The translations under genes were made by a program, and so were the position numbers. The notes below the pieces were generated by a model. The model did no database searches. It was not told the origin of the DNA and was given only the letters and a program-made list of their open reading frames with translations. From positions 4,669,270 to 4,733,269 of the forward strand of contig NC_085849.1 in NCBI RefSeq assembly GCF_020906515.1: a DNA stretch of 64,000 nucleotides, read 5' to 3'. Each line of letters starts with the position of its first letter. The first letter of the stretch is position 1. Source of the stretch: Vanrija pseudolonga. Taxonomy: Eukaryota; Basidiomycota; Tremellomycetes; Trichosporonales; Trichosporonaceae. Below, piece after piece: positions 34,060-44,610 of this stretch.

Positions 34060-35635
34060 CTACGCCGGACTAAGATCAGGTTTGCGAGTGATGAAGCCTC
34101 TGATGACCTGCACCATGCGCGGCCCTACAGCGAGGAACGACGCAATCAGGAAGGTGAAGCCGCAGAAGATGCCCGCGTAGCCAAACTTGTTATCGTCGAC
34201 CTGGATCAAGGCTGTGACGTGTAAGCTTGGGAAGGCTGCACGGTTGAACTGCTGCTCACCACCACAGATGACCGGGCCGGCGACCATGAACGGGCCGCAG
34301 ATACTCCACGCCATGCCGATACGGATGCCAATCTCCTCGGGGGGACTGATCTTGGCGACGACCGCAGATACGAGCGTGAGCCACGCGCCCGACACCCAAC
34401 CGTACAGGACAAAACCCGCGACAAGCGCGCCGTTGGGAATAGGCGACGGGACGAAGAAGCCGAAGAGAACCACAGCCGTGAAGAAGGAGGTGGTGCCAAA
34501 GACGTTCCACACTCCTAGCTTGTCAGCCATCCAGCCCGACAGTGTTCGGCCGCCAAGACCACCGGCGGACACGATGGCGACGGAATAGTCGTACACGGCC
34601 GGCGACGCATTGTTTGCTCGTGAGATGATGGGTGCGTTGAACATTGGCGACATCCAGCTGGGACCAGTCGTCAGTTCACCGCGTCGGGCGACTGTTGACG
34701 ACTCACTTGAACATGTAGAAGCCACAGCCAATGGCAAAGAAGGCGTACTGCTTGTCATGCCAGGGGTGGGCTAGACGCCTGAGGGCAATGGGCTTGCGCT
34801 TGGGGAGGCGCGATTTGAGCAAGAACCATGCCGGGAACATGAGGGCTGCGTTCATGGCCGCAACGATGAGGAGCGAGTTGCGGAACGCTGGGGTGGGTCA
34901 GAGTCTGCCTAATAGCTGCAAACTCACACATTCTCTGGAAGAGGTGCTTGAACATGATGGGATACACGATGCCTCCGCCGCCGCTTCCGCCCACAATGAG
35001 GCCAATGGCTGTGCCGCGACGAGTGCTGAACCAGTGGCCGCCGACGGCCGTGACGGTCGGCCAGATCATACCCGATGCAAACCCGAACAGGAAATGGGAG
35101 AGGAAGATTTGGTAGTATTCCTTGCAGAAGCCCATGGCAACGACTGCGACCACCGACAACGTCGTCCCGGCCAGCACGAGGGGCCGGGCACCATGGGCGT
35201 CAAAGATGCGTCCCCAGATGACTGAGAAGATGAACACTTCAGTGGCCTGCACCGAGCCTATCCAGGCGACCGTCGATTTGGAGTAGTTGGCGAGTTGGTG
35301 GGTTAGGTAGTACTCTTGCAGCTGGCCAAAGCTGCAAACTGCCGGGTCAGAAGGTGATCATGATGCGTTCAACACCCACCAAAGCCCATTAAACAAAAGG
35401 TCACAAAGCTAGCCGAGCCGGCACATGCCCAGGCTGTGAAGCCACCGTCGGGTGGGGGCCCAATGTCGCCGGGCACAGGCGCCGGGACACCCTCCTCGGT
35501 GACCTCGAGAGTTGTGATTGTGGTGGAGCGCTGAAGGCCGGCCTTGTCGTTCTCGTAGTCGTCTCCACCTACTTCCGTTGGTTCCGCGCCAAACTTCTTG
35601 GCGTCGTCGTCGCGGGGTTGGATATCGTGGGACAT
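34060..35635 (-). CDS. MFS transporter, monocarboxylate-porter (MCT/SLC16-like) family
   Basis: Exons (complement) 35380-35635, 34928-35338, 34707-34887, 34260-34657 and 34060-34211; 465 residues, all phases consistent. The N-terminus is acidic, then the MCT opening PPPDGGFTAWACAGSASFV, SFGQLQEYYLTHQLANYS, GSVQATEVFIFSVIWGRIFD, PLVLAGTTLSVVA and TVTAVGGHWFSTRRGTAIG. After the central loop come NAPIISRAN, YSVAIVSAGGLGGRTLSGWMADKLG and GWVSGAWLTLVSAVVAKI; the last segment ends in a basic tail. Twelve membrane segments expected. Fungal members import or export carboxylates, riboflavin or unknown compounds, so the substrate is open. The start at 35635 is preferred; an in-frame ATG 15 codons upstream is the alternative. 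Confidence 0.9.
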
Positions 35636-36528
35636 TGTTTGCACTGTGAGCTCTGAATCCCCGTCACGGTGCAGTCCCATCATGGCGAGGGGAAGTGATG
35701 GTATAGCGAGTGCCAAGACTGACACGCCAGACAGATATGTAGCATATGCACCACACACTCCGTCGGCTACTACGAGGTGCGGAGCTCCCCCGAGGGAAGG
35801 TTTGACCTGGCTCGCTGCTGGCGCGGGTGGGTGCCACGGTTGAGCGGGGTAGTTGGCGCTGCGCGGGGATAAGGTGGCTGGACCCCAGGCCAAAGACAAC
35901 CGAGGTCGCCGATGCCCCCGCTTACCTATCCGCTCGTCAACAACGGTAGGCTGGCCCACTCTCGGCCTTTTACATGCGTCCCAAAGCTCGGCCGTATCGT
36001 ATGACTTGTGATAATGATTCCCCGTGGTGCTCCTCTTCCGATATGCGAGTCTAATGACATTCCCCACGCACCAGGTCATGCAAGCACCTTGCGGCTACGC
36101 CCTGCTTGCGCCTGACGCGACAACTCAGGGAGGCGCATGAGCCAAGCCTCTTGAGCAAACTCGACGGAATCAGTCGAGGTGTATGAGGAGTACAGGGTGT
36201 GTGCTTCCCACCACCACGACCGCCACCGCCCTCGCTGTTCACACTGGCATCAGCGTCACACAAAGCATGGCCTTGAGAGCTCCACGTCGTTGCTGACGCT
36301 TGCGAGGTCACGCGAATGACCATTGGATCTAGACCAGCGACGAGACGTCTCTGCGGCTACCACCGTCTACCATCGACAGCTCTTTCATTCAAGTTTCTCT
36401 GCCCTCCACATTGGTGCTGACGCCAGCGCGAGCAGGGGTTCGGGCGAGAATGTTTGTGTTGTATTGGGATCCACAGGAATGCTTATAAGCGCTGTCTGGC
36501 ACGCTTTCGACGGAAGCAAATTTCCATG
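35636..36528. other. Intergenic region upstream of transporter and tRNA
   Basis: About 890 bp. A TTATAAG-like box lies at about 36483-36488, roughly 45 nt before the tRNA-Arg. No protein gene seen. Confidence 0.5.
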
Positions 36529-36618
36529 GCCCGCGTAGCCGAGTGGCTAAGGCGTGCCTTTCCTATACAAATACAATTTGAAAGGGCAAGATCGTGGGTT
36601 CGATCCCCACCGTGGGTT
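36529..36618 (+). tRNA. tRNA-Arg(CCT): tRNA-Arg (anticodon CCT) with 17-nt intron
   Basis: The acceptor GCCCGCG pairs with CGTGGGT, including the G1-T72 wobble also found in animal tRNA-Arg(CCT). The D-arm is AGCCGAGTGGCTAAGGC. The anticodon stem TGCCT pairs with GGGCA, the loop is TT-CCT-A, then an AT-rich intron at 36566-36582 follows position 37. The T-arm is GTGGG/TTCGATC/CCCAC. A T5 run (36650-36654) lies 32 nt after the 3' end and can end Pol III transcription. Decodes AGG, a rare codon in GC-rich yeasts (inference). Confidence 0.93.
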
Positions 36619-37198
36619 CTAATTGAAAAGTTGAAATGATGCTTCATGATTTTTACTGGGCCGATTAACAATTAGAAATTAGTTGGTTAGCCTGCACGTG
36701 TCTAACGCGTGGTTATGGCATGTTGCCATGCCGATGTCGCGTGGGAGTCGTGAAAGGCAGCGCCCGCGCGCCCGCACGCCCACCGAGCCGCGAGCCGCCG
36801 CCTGTACGCCTGTGAGAACCCGGCATCCGCTTGGCGCGATGGGCATCTTGGCTTGGGCCAGCGACCACTGTCGCACACCACAACGGCATTCCAGTGCGCA
36901 GTGCCCAGTCTCCTCGACAACTCACGCGCTGCTGACGCGGAATGGCCCATTCCCTGGCTAGGCACTGACCGTGTGGCCGCGTCGAGCGAAGACCGTGCAA
37001 TCTCCACCACCTACGGTCAAGGTGGTCATCCGCGAGACCGTGCCTTTCGGGAAGAAAGTTGGCGGCTGTTGCCTAGACTCGCAATTCATGACTGCTGGAG
37101 GCGAGCAAGCGGCTGTACAAAAGGGAGACGCGTCGGTGCAATGCCATAAAGCTGCTTCTCACACGCTCTGGCAGCTCACCCCTCTCGTTGTTGCGATC
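36619..37198. other. Intergenic region, no gene recognised
   Basis: About 580 bp between the tRNA and the Kre9-like gene. An in-frame upstream extension exists (from 36971), but it places a long hydrophilic stretch before the signal peptide, so I prefer the start at 37199. Confidence 0.45.
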
Positions 37199-38088
37199 AT
37201 GCTGCCTTGGGGTCTGGTATCGACGGCGCTGCTTGGCACAACGGCGTTCGCCCAGCCCACGGAAGGGTTCAACGACCATGGATGGCGCGGTCGACCTGGG
37301 CCGGCCCCAAGCCATCCGGCGAAGGCGACACACAGCAGCCGACTGAACGAGAGGTATCAAATAGGGGGGTTTACGCTGCAGGACTGGACCTCACCTGATG
37401 GACAAGTGTGGACGGTCAAGCACCCCGACGAGACGCTGCTGCCACTCCTAAAGACGCCGCCGGATGGGACGTCCCCCCGGGAACCAGACATATTCTGTGA
37501 GTGCGCTTGATTCTCTCATCACTGACTCTCTAGGGGTGGCAGGAAAGGTCGGGCGATTCACTACACGCATGCCTCCCCTGCCAGGAAACAGCACGCTTAC
37601 ACGAGTGTTCGACGCTACGCCTATCCTCTCGCACCCCGACAAGAGTGTCCTCGCGGAAGATCGGGACATTAGGCAATGGACGGTTGATTCGCGTAACTGG
37701 ACCATCAGCAATCGGCCTTACAGTGAGTCACGACATGTTAGCAAGCCGCTGATCAGGACTAGTCATCATATCAGAAGAGTATCCCGAGGGCTTCTTTGTT
37801 CAGGTCCCGTAAGTGCGCCGCTGTTTCTAGATTCTGACCTTTCGCAGATCGAATCTGGCACCCGCAAAGGGATATACCATTCGTATAGCCAATGTATCTG
37901 ACCCGTCGAGTAAGTCGGTTGAACCAGAGTGTCGCTGACGCAAAGTCACATCCTTCATTTCGAGCACCTTTGAGGTCAGGCAACGCGGGGGGCCGTCGTC
38001 AACCAGTGCCCGTACTTTCAGCATTGCTCCCGAGGTGGTCATCTTGGTTGTGACCACCATTGCGATCTTCCTCCATTTCCCCTTATAG
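37199..38088 (+). CDS. Kre9/Knh1-like secreted protein, probable GPI anchor (paralog A)
   Basis: Exons 37199-37496, 37534-37722, 37775-37808, 37848-37909 and 37946-38088; 241 residues. Signal peptide (LPWGLVSTALLGTTAFAQ), a variable first 80 residues, then WVAGKVGRFTTRMPPLPGN (formed across intron 1) and RVFDATPILSHPDKSVL. The Kre9/Knh1 core follows: GFFVQVPSNLAPAKGYTIRI then ANVSDPSSITS and STFEV. The last 20 residues are hydrophobic, as expected for GPI attachment. Yeast Kre9/Knh1 proteins act in cell-surface beta-1,6-glucan assembly; a wall role here is inferred from that family. All four intron positions and phases match paralog B at 40672. The 34-nt third exon is very small. Confidence 0.82.
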
Positions 38089-38299
38089 TCCACACCAACG
38101 CCGCAGGTCGGTTGTTGTCAAGTTGTATGACGAATGTGACGTCTCAGTACGAAGCCTCGTGGACACCCATCCTCGAAACTGAAACGGTCTAAACACTGTT
38201 GCATAAGCCATTCTACCTCACTAACCGTGGTTTGTACCGACGGCCTCAGCATTGTCTGATCTCTGATATCTGCTGGTCAGCGTACATCAACAAAGTGGC

Positions 38300-39993
38300 T
38301 CACCCCTGGCCCATCAAGTGTGCTGCCTCTGCGTGCTTTGCAAGGACACGCTCGATGGCGTCCATACCCTTCTTGAGATTCTCAATCTTGGGCCCGTACG
38401 AAAGGCGAACAAAGTGATGGCAAGGCGACTCGAACAGGTTCCTCCGTGCCGCCGGGTCAATGTCGAAGGCGATACCAGGGACACAAATGGCCTTTTCTTT
38501 GAGTAGTTCCTCAAAGAAGACGAGGCCATCGTCAAGGGGAGCAGGCAGGCCCGAGACGTCGAGCCAAATGTAGAACGTTGCGTGCGGCTCGGGATGGACC
38601 TTGAGTCCCGGCATCTTGGAGAGCCGGTCAAGCACATAGTCTCGCTTTGCCTTGAACGTCTTCTGCAGGGCAATCTTCTCCTTGTGCACACGGGCAGGGT
38701 CAAGGAGGGGGATCGCAGCAATCTGGAGTCTGGAGACAAGTCAACAGTGTCTCTGTTGGTCTACGTACGGGTGGTTGGCACCTCCGTCAAGGAACGAGCC
38801 CGAACTGGCGACCGCCGAAATGAGCTTCTTGGGCCCGACAACCCAACACACCCTCCATCCGGGCAGGCGGAAGCCTTTGGTAAGGCCGTCGATGATGACA
38901 ACCGAGTCCTGGGATCAGCTACGGGCAAGTCGCTCCACTCACTTGGTTGACATCGTCAACATACGCTGCCCCGCTCAACGACTCGCCAAGGCGCGACTCG
39001 TCCTCCCAGTACTTGTAGAAGGAGTAGAACTCGTCGAGAATGATGGTCGTCTGGCCGTCGCCGATGCGAACGAGTTTCTTGAGGTCCTCGCCTTCAATGC
39101 ACTGTCCAGTGGGGTTGCGAGCTGGTCTGTCAGGTTCATCAACCATGGTACGTACGGTTCGACATCACCACCACACTGAGGCTGAACGTCGCAATGTCCC
39201 TCTTAAGCTGGGCGGCATTAGCAATTGTCAGTTGCGTTGAAACCCACGCGGTCAATGTCCAAGTGGTAGTTGTTCTCCGGGAGGAGCGGCGTAGGGATGG
39301 GGATGAGCCGCTTGAACACGGCAAGTACCTCGGAGTAGGTAGTGTACTCTGGGATCTGGTATCCGCAGTACACGTCACCGATGACCGCAGCGACGCGGCT
39401 CATCCCAGCTCGGCCGCCTGGAACAATACAGACGTTCTCGTAAGTGTACTGGCTGGCCATTCCCTTGCGATACGTCTCGTTGTAGAGTTTCTGCGCGGAT
39501 CAGAACAGCCATTTCGTGCCATACTCACGGCAACGGCCTTGCGGAGCTGCTTGACTCCGGCAGTAGGGGCATACTCGTGGATGAGCTCGCCTTCGGTGTC
39601 AAAGTCGAGTGCCGTGGGGCGCGGCGGGGCATCGGGCAGTGGGCCGACCTCTGGAGCACCTTGTCCCATGTTTCCCCAGTCGGGATTGTCGTACGAGAAG
39701 CCATTGGCCATGGCACTGATAGTCAGCCCAGTGAAGCCCAGCCAGAGGCGTACCGGTCAGTGCAGTAAATGACACCTGTCGAGCCTGGATGCGTGATACC
39801 TGGGACATCACCCGGTCTCTTCTGGATCTGCGCGTGTAAGTGGAAAGATCCTCGGTCCCTGAACACCCACCTCGTTGCCGACGTACTCGCGGAGGATCAT
39901 GTGCGCCTCCGACGTCCTCTCAACGCGCATCACGTCAATGACCTTCTTTGCGACATCGACGAGACGCTGCTTCTTCTTGGCTGGCTCGGACAT
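38300..39993 (-). CDS. Class-I/II PLP aminotransferase (aspartate/aromatic fold)
   Basis: Eight exons (complement): 39871-39993, 39754-39827, 39529-39715, 39248-39490, 39156-39207, 38943-39121, 38769-38908 and 38300-38729; 475 residues. Introns are 34-43 nt. Motifs in order: GVKQLRKAVA (cofactor-domain start), CIVPGGRAGMSRVAAV, then S-N-P-R-N-P-T-G (residues about 225-232, built across intron 5), ILDEFYSFYKYW, and the PLP-lysine segment with Lys297 (DGLTKGFRLPGWRVCW). The C-terminal part has HATFYIWLDVSGL and HHFVRLSYGP. This is fold-type I subgroup I; the substrate is not decidable. It lies between two Kre9-like genes and is divergent from paralog B. A TATA-like GTATATTA is about 60 nt upstream (minus strand, about 40053-40060). 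Confidence 0.92.
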
Positions 39994-40671
39994 GGTGCGA
40001 GGGGAGTCGAGGTGGTACTGGGGGTACGTTGGGCAAACTGCATCGTCTCTTGGGTAATATACAATACGGGTAGATGACGTGGGAAGGGCTACAAGACTTT
40101 GTTCATTCCAAAGTTTACGACGTCATTGTCGTTCGGGAGACTGGGCCGGCCGGACACGACGCACCACTGCCCACCCAGGCTGGTCACCCCTGGTCGGACA
40201 GGTGCCGCTATCTCCGTGGTCCCCACCGGTCCCTCAACTCCTTGTCCGCCGCACCAGAGCCGACACGCGGTACCCCGAGCTGCAGTCCGGACAGACAGGT
40301 CGGACGCGGCACCAACCCCGGCGGCTCGAGTCACAGTCGAGCATCACCGTCCGTCGTCTGGACAACCACTCGACCGCAAACACCGTGTGGTGTTCATCTC
40401 TTGTCTGTTTGGCTCGAAACGGCAGCCCCCCGTCGACTCCACCGCGCCTTGTAACGACGTGACAATGTCTGAAACGGCAGGCGGTAACATGCAGCCATGA
40501 GTTGGGGTTGTCTGGTTTGCACCTGTGGACCAGGGACCCCATGATGGGTTCAGGACAGTTCCCCGTGCAACCACAACCAACGCGTCGGGGCGACAGCAAC
40601 TGGGCGCAGTTGGTGAGGGATCACGGATAACATGTCAACGAAGCCTGGTCTTTGGCGGTGTGCACTTCACC
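39994..40671. promoter_or_regulatory. Divergent promoter between aminotransferase and Kre9-like paralog B
   Basis: 678 bp head-to-head region. TATA-like GTATATTA toward the aminotransferase at about 40053-40060. No clear core promoter seen toward paralog B. Confidence 0.5.
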
Positions 40672-41553
40672 ATGTACTCGCCTTTAGCTGTTATCGCACT
40701 CGCCCTCGGTGCCCTCCGAGTGGTGGCCCAGAATCACACCCACGGCAAGAATGAGACTCAGCAGGGTCAGAGTTCACAGAGCAACGGCACCGACCACCCG
40801 AGCACCTCGCCAATAGATGTCAGGCCTTATCCCCTCAACGCGACCGTCTCTCGCAACCTCACCAACTCGAACGGCGACATTGTAACAACCCGCGAGCCCC
40901 ATCCGTCGGCCATGCCATTGCGGTGGGAAGGGCGGGCGTTCGAATCACCAAACAACGCCTCGTGGTGTAAGTACACGCATCGTCTAACCACGTCGCTGAT
41001 GTGCTTGCCCAGGGGTCGCTGGCAAACAGGCTCGGTTTGCGACGTACACATCACGACAGGCGCCGTTGGACACATACTGGCCCGTGTTCGATGCCCTCTT
41101 TCTCTTGTCACACCAAGACAACGATGTCTTGCCGCAGGAGCTGAACATTTGGCTATGGAGACCTCAGTCAGATCCCTCCAAGCCTTTCGGTGAGTCGCTC
41201 TGCTGAGGAGTAGGTGTGAAGTCGCTGACGTCGGACCAGGCCCTATGCAGCTCGGAGGTGGAGGGTTCATTGTCGACGTGCCGTGAGCAATCCCACCTAC
41301 ACGCACCGACTGACCCCAACCCAGGCCAAACATCAACGCATCGGATGGCTACTACATCAGGCTTGCAAACGTATCGGACTCTTCCAGTGAGTGCATGTCC
41401 TCTACTCCGTGCTGACTGCAAGTCACTTACTACGACACGCCCAAGTTTGAGATCAAGAAGGCCGGGGCCAAGGGAAGCGGGGAAGCCGCAAAGCAGGTGC
41501 CAGTTGCCGCCGCACTTGTCTGCCTTGGCGTTGGGCTCGTTGCCGTCGCTTGA
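40672..41553 (+). CDS. Kre9/Knh1-like secreted protein, probable GPI anchor (paralog B)
   Basis: Exons 40672-40966, 41013-41189, 41240-41282, 41325-41386 and 41423-41553; 235 residues. Signal peptide (YSPLAVIALALGALRVVAQ), Asn/Ser/Gly-rich N-glycosylated stretch, then WVAGKQARFATYTSRQAPLD and the Kre9 core: GGGFIVDVPPNINASDGYYI then RLANVSDSSITYYDTPKFEI. A Lys/Gly linker and a hydrophobic end (AAALVCLGVGLVAVA) fit a GPI signal. Exon boundaries and phases are identical to paralog A, although protein identity outside the core is low. This points to an old duplication, with the aminotransferase now lying between the copies. Role by family: cell-wall beta-glucan assembly (inferred). Confidence 0.85.
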
Positions 41554-43380
41554 AGCTGCCACGGTGCCGTCCTCAGCTCGAGTGGGCGGGCGTCGCGTCA
41601 CGTTGAATATTGTAGCTACTGCACACTGTACTCATTACCAATGCTGCTCCTCCTCGTTGTTGTACTCGTCCAGGTATCGTTGTGGTGCCCCACCGGATGG
41701 AGTGACTGCCGTTGGAGCCAAATGCCAAACAAGCGCAGCTGGCCCTGGTGCTGAGAATGCTCGCCGGCCCACCTGCCGACCGGCGCTGGCGCATCCACGA
41801 TCCTACCGGCCGCTGCTGGTGATGACCCGTGAGAGGAATCATGTGACCGTTGTCAACGGTGTTGATCCCATCCCCTTCACACTGTTCCTCGGTGCTCGTC
41901 CGATGGAGTACCGCTGAGAGGGCAACTGCCTAACATGGTCGAAGCAGATTCGCCCCTCAAAGTTGGTGCAGAGGAGGTCGTTCCTCAACAACGGCGCGAG
42001 CCCTTAACGGCAGTGCCCCAGTGTTGGATTCCGTAAACACGCGTCGGAAAGAGGTATGGAGGCCGTTCAGCACGCGGCTTGGTGTCACTTCCTACACCAT
42101 CATTCACCCCGGTATCATTCGACATAACGACGCGCTGCGTCTCTCGCTGATTCGGTGGACCAGTCCGTGGCCCAAGTGGGACACATGTCATCGTCTATCT
42201 TCTCCTGGAACTACACCACCGTCTTGGCTACTTTAGGCATTGCCCTCGTCGTTGTGGGCCTAATCCTCCTGTGCACTCTATGAGACACGCGACGGCTCGT
42301 GACCATTCCGGACTCGCTCACACGACGCCTCGCAGGCCTTGCAAGAAGAACAAGACGTTTGTCTTTTGATTAGAGTTGGGTTGCGGGCTGGGTACAAAAG
42401 GTCCTCGGGACGGCGCCGTGTCCCAGCGTGCTCTGCAAGCTCCTCGTACAGACCCGACATACTCGGCTCGTTGAGACGAGTCTTGGGCAACAGGTTCCAC
42501 CGACCGGCGACAGTTTGGCTCAACCCGTCAAACCTACGCGGGATGGCGTGTTGTTCCCCCTGTGAGGAGCCTGGCTATTGTAGCAGAGGCGCGGGACAGG
42601 ACGCGTGCATCAAAGGGTGCCTCGACTGTACCTTCGGTAAATTAGGCACACGACGTGCAGCCCTGTCCGTCGATGGGACTTGTGCATTGCGCGGGGATGA
42701 CGCCAGTCTCACCCAGTCCAAGAGAGGTGCAGACTTGGGAACTGGATAGGTTTGGGAATCCATACATGCTTCATTAATGCCAGACCAAGTTGGGCAATGT
42801 AGCAAACCTGGGGTTGACATACTCCTCCCGCCCGCCAAACTTCTCAGACTCACCCCTGCCTCCGCCGCCACCGCCGTCGTCGTCATTCTGTGCTTCACCT
42901 CGATGTAACGCCTTCACGTGCAGGTATGATACGCAGGCACCACGCCACTGGTGCCTCAAGTCGCGTTCATCAAGAAGTCTGGGTACAATGGCGTCGACGT
43001 GCACTGGCGGGCATAGTTCTAACCCTGGACGCACTCGCACCCGCTGTTTCCAGTTTGGCACTTCATGGCGTACTCCACCAGCAACCAACTGCTCGGGTCA
43101 TGCCTTGAGCATAATGTTGACGCACTGTGCCCCCCCCTTGCCGAGCCCCTGTCCTGTACCATGTTTTCCTTGATTATTCATTGCAGCAAGCCCCCAGGAT
43201 GTCACCTGGAGAATCGTCGAGGTCATAACCGCGCGACAGCGCCGATCAGCACTGCTTCTTCGCCTCTTCTCGCATCCTTTGGGCATTGCCAGTCCTCTCA
43301 CCGGGTTGGTTGTCTCTGGTTTATAACTTGGGCCCCTTTCTCTCAGAGCCGTGCAACACCCAACCCACCTCGGCTGAATC
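41554..43380. other. Spacer with possible remnant of a secreted/membrane protein
   Basis: About 1.8 kb. At 41641 an ATG opens a very hydrophob ic start (MLLLLVVVLVQ), and on the + strand just before the stop at 42281-42283 a hydrophobic end is encoded (VLATLGIALVVVGLILLCTL). I could not join them by splice sites in one frame and found no Kre9 core in between. It may be a decayed relative of the flanking genes or chance. A TATA-like TTTATAAC at 43319-43326 serves the GH16 gene. Confidence 0.35.
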
Positions 43381-44438
43381 ATGGTAGCCGCGCTCGTCGT
43401 CTTCTACCTCCTGGTTCTCTCCCCAGTCAACGCATGGTGGCTATCTGTGAGTTGCCCGGCTTCCTTTGAGTGTACTAACACGATCAGAAAAACCACCAGG
43501 GCAACTCTTTCTACAACGACTGGTGGTGGTGGACCGACAATGACCCCACCAGCGGCACTGTCAACTACGTGCCCCTGTGGCAAGGCCAACAGCAGGGTCT
43601 TACATGGGTCACCAACAGCAATCAGTTCGGCATGAGGGTTGAATCGTCGTACATGGTCGGCGAGCAGGAGAGGGGCCGCAAGTCTATTCGCATCCAAAGC
43701 AACGACCAGTATGGCAAGGGATCCATGTTCGTCCTCGACCTCGCGCACATGCCTCAAGGCTGCGGTACCTGGCCCGGTGAGTACAGGCGACTTGGTGTTG
43801 GTGTCGCCGCTGACTTGGTAGCGTACTGGAGCAATGGTCAAGGCACCTGGCCCGATGGCGGCGAGATTGATTTCATTGAAGGCACAAACTCGATCAGCAA
43901 CGACCGCAACCGCTACACGATTCACACTGGCTTCACTTCTAGTTGCACAATGACGTGGGCAAACAAGGATCAGTTCACCGGATCGGCTTATCTCACCGAC
44001 TGCAGGGGGTATGCCGGGTGTAACGTAATCGCCAAGGACGACACTAGCTTTGGCGCCGGCCTCAACCGCGTTGGAGGCGGCTGGCACGTCTTCCGCTGGG
44101 ATGACAGTGGCATGGCCTTCTGGTGGTTCCCTCGTAACGCCGGCAACATTCCGTCGGTCCTGACTGGCGGCAGCAACACTATCAACGACTCTGATCTCGG
44201 CATGCCCGATGCAATCTTCCCCAATGACCAAAACTGCGACATGTCAACGAGGTTCACACCTCAGAACATCATCTTCGACACCACAATGTGCGGCTCGTGG
44301 CCAAATAACTGGGACGGCAACTGCAGTGGCGACTGGGGTAACTCGACTTGGGGATGCCCCAACTTGGTTCGAAACTATCCTTCTCAGTTCAAGGAGGCGT
44401 ACTGGCTCATCAACAGCCTCAAGATTTACTCTCAATAA
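43381..44438 (+). CDS. GH16-family secreted beta-glucanase-like enzyme
   Basis: Exons 43381-43446, 43488-43776 and 43822-44438; 323 residues. Signal peptide (MVAALVVFYLLVLSPVNAWW) is followed by a Trp-rich first strand (NDWWWWTDNDPTSGTVNYV), the block SNQFGMRVES and the GH16 catalytic motif GGEIDFIEG with Glu133 (nucleophile), Asp135 and Glu138 (acid/base). Further: RYTIHTGFTSSCTM, WHVFRWDDSGMAFWWFPR, FDTTMCGSWPNNWDG and CSGDWGNSTWGCPNLV. This agrees with fungal GH16 laminarinase-type enzymes acting on beta-1,3(4)-glucans, secreted and probably wall-associated. It stands about 1.8 kb downstream of the Kre9-like pair, so wall remodelling is a reasonable common theme. Confidence 0.93.
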
Positions 44439-44610
44439 GCGGCGGTGGTGTTATGGACACTATAAGGACAATAGATTGATAATGGAGTATGTACATTGTG
44501 TGGAATGTGTACAGGCGTGGGGTTGGGGTGGGCGGGGGGCAGTGAGCGACAGCAGCGACGATGGTAAGGCAGTGACGACGGGAGCGCCGATGGCAATGAC
44601 GGGCCCAACC

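Noticed and set aside
32074-35635. Dioxygenase plus MCT-type transporter as one metabolic gene cluster
   Set aside because: They are neighbours on the same strand, but no third pathway gene or regulator is present, and co-function cannot be shown from sequence.
43404-44231. 275-codon minus-strand frame opposite the GH16 gene
   Set aside because: Shadow of the GH16 exons; the + strand carries signal peptide and catalytic motif.
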